Shown here piece by piece: positions 60,926-64,000 of a stretch of DNA of 64,000 bases; the stretch's first letter is position 1; each line of letters opens with the position of its first letter. Source of the DNA: Pseudomonas siliginis (GTDB taxonomy: Bacteria > Pseudomonadota > Gammaproteobacteria > Pseudomonadales > Pseudomonadaceae); NCBI RefSeq assembly GCF_019145195.1, contig NZ_JAHSTW010000010.1, positions 62,001 to 126,000 of the forward strand. The letters run 5' to 3'. A program made the translations under genes and the position numbers. The notes under the pieces were generated by a model, which had not been told where the DNA came from, searched no databases, and saw nothing but the letters and a program-made list of their open reading frames with translations.

Positions 60926-62425
60926 TCACCGCAGCAGCGCCGGGGTTTTCGGGGCTTGGGTCTGCGCGGCTGTCGGCACGTCATTACCCGCACCGAGGCC
61001 GCCCCCCAAGGCAGTCACCAGCTCGGCATGCGCACTCAACCGCGCGGCCTGCACTTGCTGCTGAACCTGCTGTTGCTTGAACAGCAAGGTCTGCGCATTG
61101 AGCACATTGAGGTAATCGGTGAGGCCGCGTTGATAAGCGATCATCGCGATGTCGTAGGTTTTCTGTGCGGCGGCCACGGATTCGGCAGCGAAGTCCTGCT
61201 GCTTGTCCATCGACTCGCGGCGGATCAACTGATCGGAAATGTTCTTCAGCGCATTGATCAGAGTCTGGTTGTAGTGCGCCACGGCGATGTCATAACCGGC
61301 CGCCGCTTCGCCCAATTCGCCACGCAGTCGGCCGCCGTCGAAGATCGGCAACGAGATCGCCGGGCCGACGTTGTAGTTGAGTTTCTTGCCGGTCAGAAAC
61401 TCCAGCGCGCCGCCGCCCGTGGCCATGTAGCCGAGGCTGCCGACCAGATCTACATTGGGGTAAAACCCGGCGTGAGCGACATCGATACCGCGCGCCTGCG
61501 CCGCCACTTGCCAGCGACTGGCGACCACGTCCGGACGCTGGCCGAGCAGTTCGGCAGGCAATGCCGAGGGCAATTTCAACGGCGCCGCGAGGGACAGCGT
61601 CGGCCGTTGCAGTTGCGCAGCAGCGCCCGGCCCCTTGCCGGCCAGCGCAGCAATCTGGTTGCGGCTCAGGGCGATTTCCTCGTCCAGCGCATCGAGTTGG
61701 CGATGGGTTTCCGGCAACGGCGTTTCGGCCTGGCTGACTTCGAAATGCGTGCCGATGCCACCGCTCAAACGCTTCTGCGCCAGATCGAGAATCTGCTGTT
61801 GCTGCCTGAGCATTGCGGCAACGATGTCGCGCTGGGCGTAATGCAGCGACAGCTCGATGTAGGCGCGGACGATGTTGTTCTGCAGTTCCAGCTGCGCCAG
61901 GCGCGCCTCGGCCACGCTCACATGGGCCAGATCCACCGCGCGTTCACTGGCATTGCGCTCGCGGCCCCAGAGGTCGAGGGCGTAGCTGAAGCCGAGCGCG
62001 GCGTTGTTGTCCCATGTGGTGGTATTGGCCAGTTCGCCGGGGCCGTAGAACTGATCGGTCGGCCAGTTGTGGCGCTTGAGGGTCGACTCGCCATTGATCT
62101 GCAACGCCTCGGCCGCTTCGGCAACACCGGCCATGGCCTTGGCCTGACGCACCCGCGCAGCGGCCATGGCCATGCTCGGGCTGCCTTGCACGGCGAGGTC
62201 GATCCAGCGATTAAGTTGCGCATCACCAAACGCCTGCCACCATTGGGCGCTGGGCCAGTGGGCGTCTTTGGCGGCCTCGGCAATGGCCGCGTCGGTGGCC
62301 AGTGAATCGGCCGCGAGTGCCTCGCCGTGAGGGGCAATGCCTTGGGTAGAGATGCAGCCGCCGAGAGCCAGGGTTAAAGCCAGAACACTGAGCGGCAAAA
62401 GCGCTCTGTTGATGCGACGCGGCAC
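60926..62425 (-). CDS. Outer-membrane efflux lipoprotein (NodT/OprM type)
   Basis: 499 residues. Signal peptide with lipobox LGGC (Cys24). Two repeats of the outer-membrane-factor fold, including WWQAFGDAQLNRWIDLAVQG and the second half with AFDIAVA-like GYDIAVAHYNQTLINALKN. Provides the outer-membrane channel for the downstream pump. First gene of the four-gene unit; divergent from the LysR regulator. Confidence 0.91.
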   Translation of the reverse strand: MPRRINRALLPLSVLALTLALGGCISTQGIAPHGEALAADSLATDAAIAEAAKDAHWPSAQWWQAFGDAQLNRWIDLAVQGSPSMAMAAARVRQAKAMAGVAEAAEALQINGESTLKRHNWPTDQFYGPGELANTTTWDNNAALGFSYALDLWGRERNASERAVDLAHVSVAEARLAQLELQNNIVRAYIELSLHYAQRDIVAAMLRQQQQILDLAQKRLSGGIGTHFEVSQAETPLPETHRQLDALDEEIALSRNQIAALAGKGPGAAAQLQRPTLSLAAPLKLPSALPAELLGQRPDVVASRWQVAAQARGIDVAHAGFYPNVDLVGSLGYMATGGGALEFLTGKKLNYNVGPAISLPIFDGGRLRGELGEAAAGYDIAVAHYNQTLINALKNISDQLIRRESMDKQQDFAAESVAAAQKTYDIAMIAYQRGLTDYLNVLNAQTLLFKQQQVQQQVQAARLSAHAELVTALGGGLGAGNDVPTAAQTQAPKTPALLR

Positions 62426-62462
62426 AGCTGCGAATTCCTGAGAGAGGGATAGATCGAGGACC

Positions 62463-62550
62463 GTGCAGGAGCTGCCGCAGGCTGCGATTTTTGATCTTGA
62501 TTCCCTTAAAACAAAATCAAAAGATCGCAGCCTTCGGCAGCGCCTGCACA
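62463..62550. repeat. CAGGAGCTGCCG / CGGCAGCGCCTG repeat element
   Basis: GCAGGAGCTGCCGCAGGCTG, an A/T-rich core, then GATCGCAGCCTTCGGCAGCG: an imperfect inverted repeat of a third dispersed type, in the gap holding the divergent promoters. Confidence 0.75.
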
Positions 62551-62700
62551 GGATCGGCGCAATTCTATGGAGCTGCCTCTGCGGCGATAAGCTGGGATTT
62601 CTGTGAATCTTTGTTACGGTTAACGAGATAATCCCTTGGTCGGGGGTCTCAGCCCCTGAAACTTCGTGTCACAATTTGCCATCTCCCTTGAGAGCACCCC

Positions 62701-63669
62701 ATGGACACTTTGCAAAACATGCGCGCCTTCAGTTGTGTTGCCGAAGCGGGCAGCTTCACCGCCGCCGCCGTGCAACTGGACACCACCACCGCCAACGTCT
62801 CGCGCGCGGTCTCCAATCTGGAAGCCCACCTGCAAACCCGCCTGCTCAATCGCACGACCCGGCGCATCGCCCTGACCGAGGCCGGCAAACGCTACCTGCT
62901 GCGCTGCGAACAGATCCTCGCCTACGTCGAAGAAGCCGAAGCGGAAGCCAGCGACGCCCACGCGCGCCCCGCCGGCCAGCTGAAAGTGCACACCATGACC
63001 GGCATCGGTCAGCACTTCGTCATCGACGCCATCGCCCGCTACCGCAAGACCCACCCCGACGTGACCTTCGACCTGACCCTGGCCAACCGCGTGCCGGACC
63101 TGCTCGACGAGGGCTACGACGTGTCCATCGTGCTGGCCAGCGAACTGCCCGACTCCGGCTTCGTTTCGCAACGCCTGGGCATCACCTACAGCATCGTCTG
63201 CGCCTCGCCGGCGTACGTGAAAGCCAACGGCGCCGCGCAGAAACCCAGCGACCTGCTCAACCACGCGTGCCTGCGCCTGGTCAGCCCGGTGATCCCTCTG
63301 GAAAAATGGGCCTTCGACGGCCCGGACGGCCAGGAAACAGTGACCATCAACAGCTCACCGTTCCTGGTGAACTCCGCCGACGCCATGAAAACCGCCATCA
63401 CCAGCGGCATGGGCGTCGGCGTGCTGCCGGTCTACGCCGCCATCGAAGGCCTGCGCAACGGCACCCTGGTGCGCGTGATGCCGAACTACCGCTCGCAGGA
63501 ACTCAACCTCTACGCGATCTACCCGTCGCGGCAGTACCTGGATGCGAAGATCAAAACCTGGGTGGAATATTTGCGTGGATCGTTGCCGGAAATATTGGCG
63601 GCGCATCAGGCGGAATTGGTCGCGTATGAGTTGAGCGGGAGTCTGGCTGGCGCGCGCGTCGCCACCTGA
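62701..63669 (+). CDS. LysR-family transcriptional regulator
   Basis: 322 residues. Helix-turn-helix at 1-60 (MDTLQNMRAFSCVAEAGSFT, NVSRAVSNLEAHLQTRLLNRTTR across the recognition helix) and a type II periplasmic-binding-protein-like effector domain (GQLKVHTMTGIGQ onward). Divergent from the efflux operon and therefore its likely regulator, like AaeR for aaeXAB; aromatic acids are the probable inducers. Confidence 0.9.
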   Translation: MDTLQNMRAFSCVAEAGSFTAAAVQLDTTTANVSRAVSNLEAHLQTRLLNRTTRRIALTEAGKRYLLRCEQILAYVEEAEAEASDAHARPAGQLKVHTMTGIGQHFVIDAIARYRKTHPDVTFDLTLANRVPDLLDEGYDVSIVLASELPDSGFVSQRLGITYSIVCASPAYVKANGAAQKPSDLLNHACLRLVSPVIPLEKWAFDGPDGQETVTINSSPFLVNSADAMKTAITSGMGVGVLPVYAAIEGLRNGTLVRVMPNYRSQELNLYAIYPSRQYLDAKIKTWVEYLRGSLPEILAAHQAELVAYELSGSLAGARVAT

Positions 63670-63795
63670 GTTTAAACACCGACAGCGGCACACCATACTG
63701 GCCATCCAGCAGGTGATCATGCTGGCGGAACTGGCGGTGAACCGGGTGCTGGATAACTACGAAATCCACCAGCCCCCGTCACACAATTGAACCTC

Positions 63796-63884
63796 TGTGG
63801 GAGCGAGCCTGCTCGCGAAGGCTTCGGCACATTCAACATTCGGGTGTCAGATAAACCGCTTTCGCGAGCAGGCTCGCTCCCACA
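63796..63884. repeat. REPIN (inverted REP pair)
   Basis: Intact pair of REP arms downstream of the LysR gene. Confidence 0.93.
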
Positions 63885-63933
63885 ATTCTGGATCGTGTAC
63901 ATCAGCGAGATATTAGTCGGCTGTCAGGCCGCT

Positions 63934-63958
63934 TTCGCTGGCAAGCCAGCTCCCACAG
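63934..63958. repeat. Single REP arm, second type
   Basis: TTTCGCTGGCAAGCCAGCTC followed by CCACAG, the same core as the pair at 27966, here unpaired within the window. Confidence 0.8.
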
Positions 63959-64000
63959 AGACGGGGTGAATCTGGCAGAGATGGGTTGGCAGTGGAGACG

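Larger units (their letters stand above)
63670..64000. other. Non-coding window end with repeats
   Basis: 331 bp after the LysR gene. It holds a REPIN (63796-63884) and a single second-type REP arm (about 63934-63958). Short open frames here are too small to call. Confidence 0.5.

Noticed and set aside
63719..63790. 23-codon frame starting MLAELAVNRV after the LysR gene
   Set aside because: Too short, no ribosome-binding site, no family; possibly a gene remnant but unsupported.
9508..63884. CRISPR array made of the repeated GTGGGAGCGAGC motifs
   Set aside because: Copies are scattered singly over 64 kb as inverted pairs, not as a tandem array with regular spacers. They are REP elements.

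Overview
The window is a contiguous, GC-rich chromosomal segment of a Pseudomonas, most likely of the P. fluorescens group. The evidence is a complete twelve-gene alginate operon (algD-alg8-alg44-K-E-G-X-L-I-J-F-A), the dauBAR D-arginine module, aapJQMP, a HupN-type HU protein, and many copies of the Pseudomonas REP motif built on GTGGGAGCGAGCCTGCTCGC. No tRNA, rRNA, CRISPR array, prophage or insertion sequence was seen.

Layout. 1-12.9 kb is core: the 5' part of lepA, the LPS exporter genes lptF-lptG, then divergent pepA-holC-(unknown)-valS, rlmF, hupN, and yejK with a membrane-anchored glutaredoxin. 13-17 kb is accessory metabolism: a GST, a GIY-YIG protein, an NTF2-like protein, and a CynX-type MFS carrier with a GntR regulator. 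17.1-18.0 kb is a type II toxin-antitoxin pair, mqsR-mqsA, with a palindromic operator. 18-22.2 kb is the general amino-acid ABC transporter aapJQMP. 22.6-28.8 kb holds estB, rhlB, dauBAR and an amino-acid binding protein. 29-34.4 kb holds moaCDE, a PIN-PhoH ATPase, a polysaccharide deacetylase and yaaA. 34.4-51.8 kb is a long regulatory region and the alginate operon. 51.8-57.5 kb holds an orphan TccC/RHS toxin-like protein, a small membrane protein, an SDR and a delta-60-repeat protein. 57.5-63.7 kb is an AaeXAB-like efflux operon with its own outer-membrane channel and a divergent LysR regulator.

Function. The alginate genes form one pathway. AlgA and AlgD make GDP-mannuronate. Alg8 polymerises it under c-di-GMP control through Alg44. 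AlgK, AlgE, AlgG, AlgX and AlgL form the periplasmic and outer-membrane export and modification complex. AlgI, AlgJ and AlgF acetylate the polymer. An AlgU (sigma-22)-like promoter lies about 470 bp upstream of algD. AapJQMP, the binding protein and DauBAR together suggest uptake of basic amino acids and racemisation of D-arginine.

The most unusual observation is a REPIN (inverted REP pair) inserted in frame in the 5' coding region of algK, between a start codon with a good ribosome-binding site and the lipoprotein signal segment. Repeat elements also sit in three gaps of the same operon: algD|alg8, algL|algI and algF|algA.
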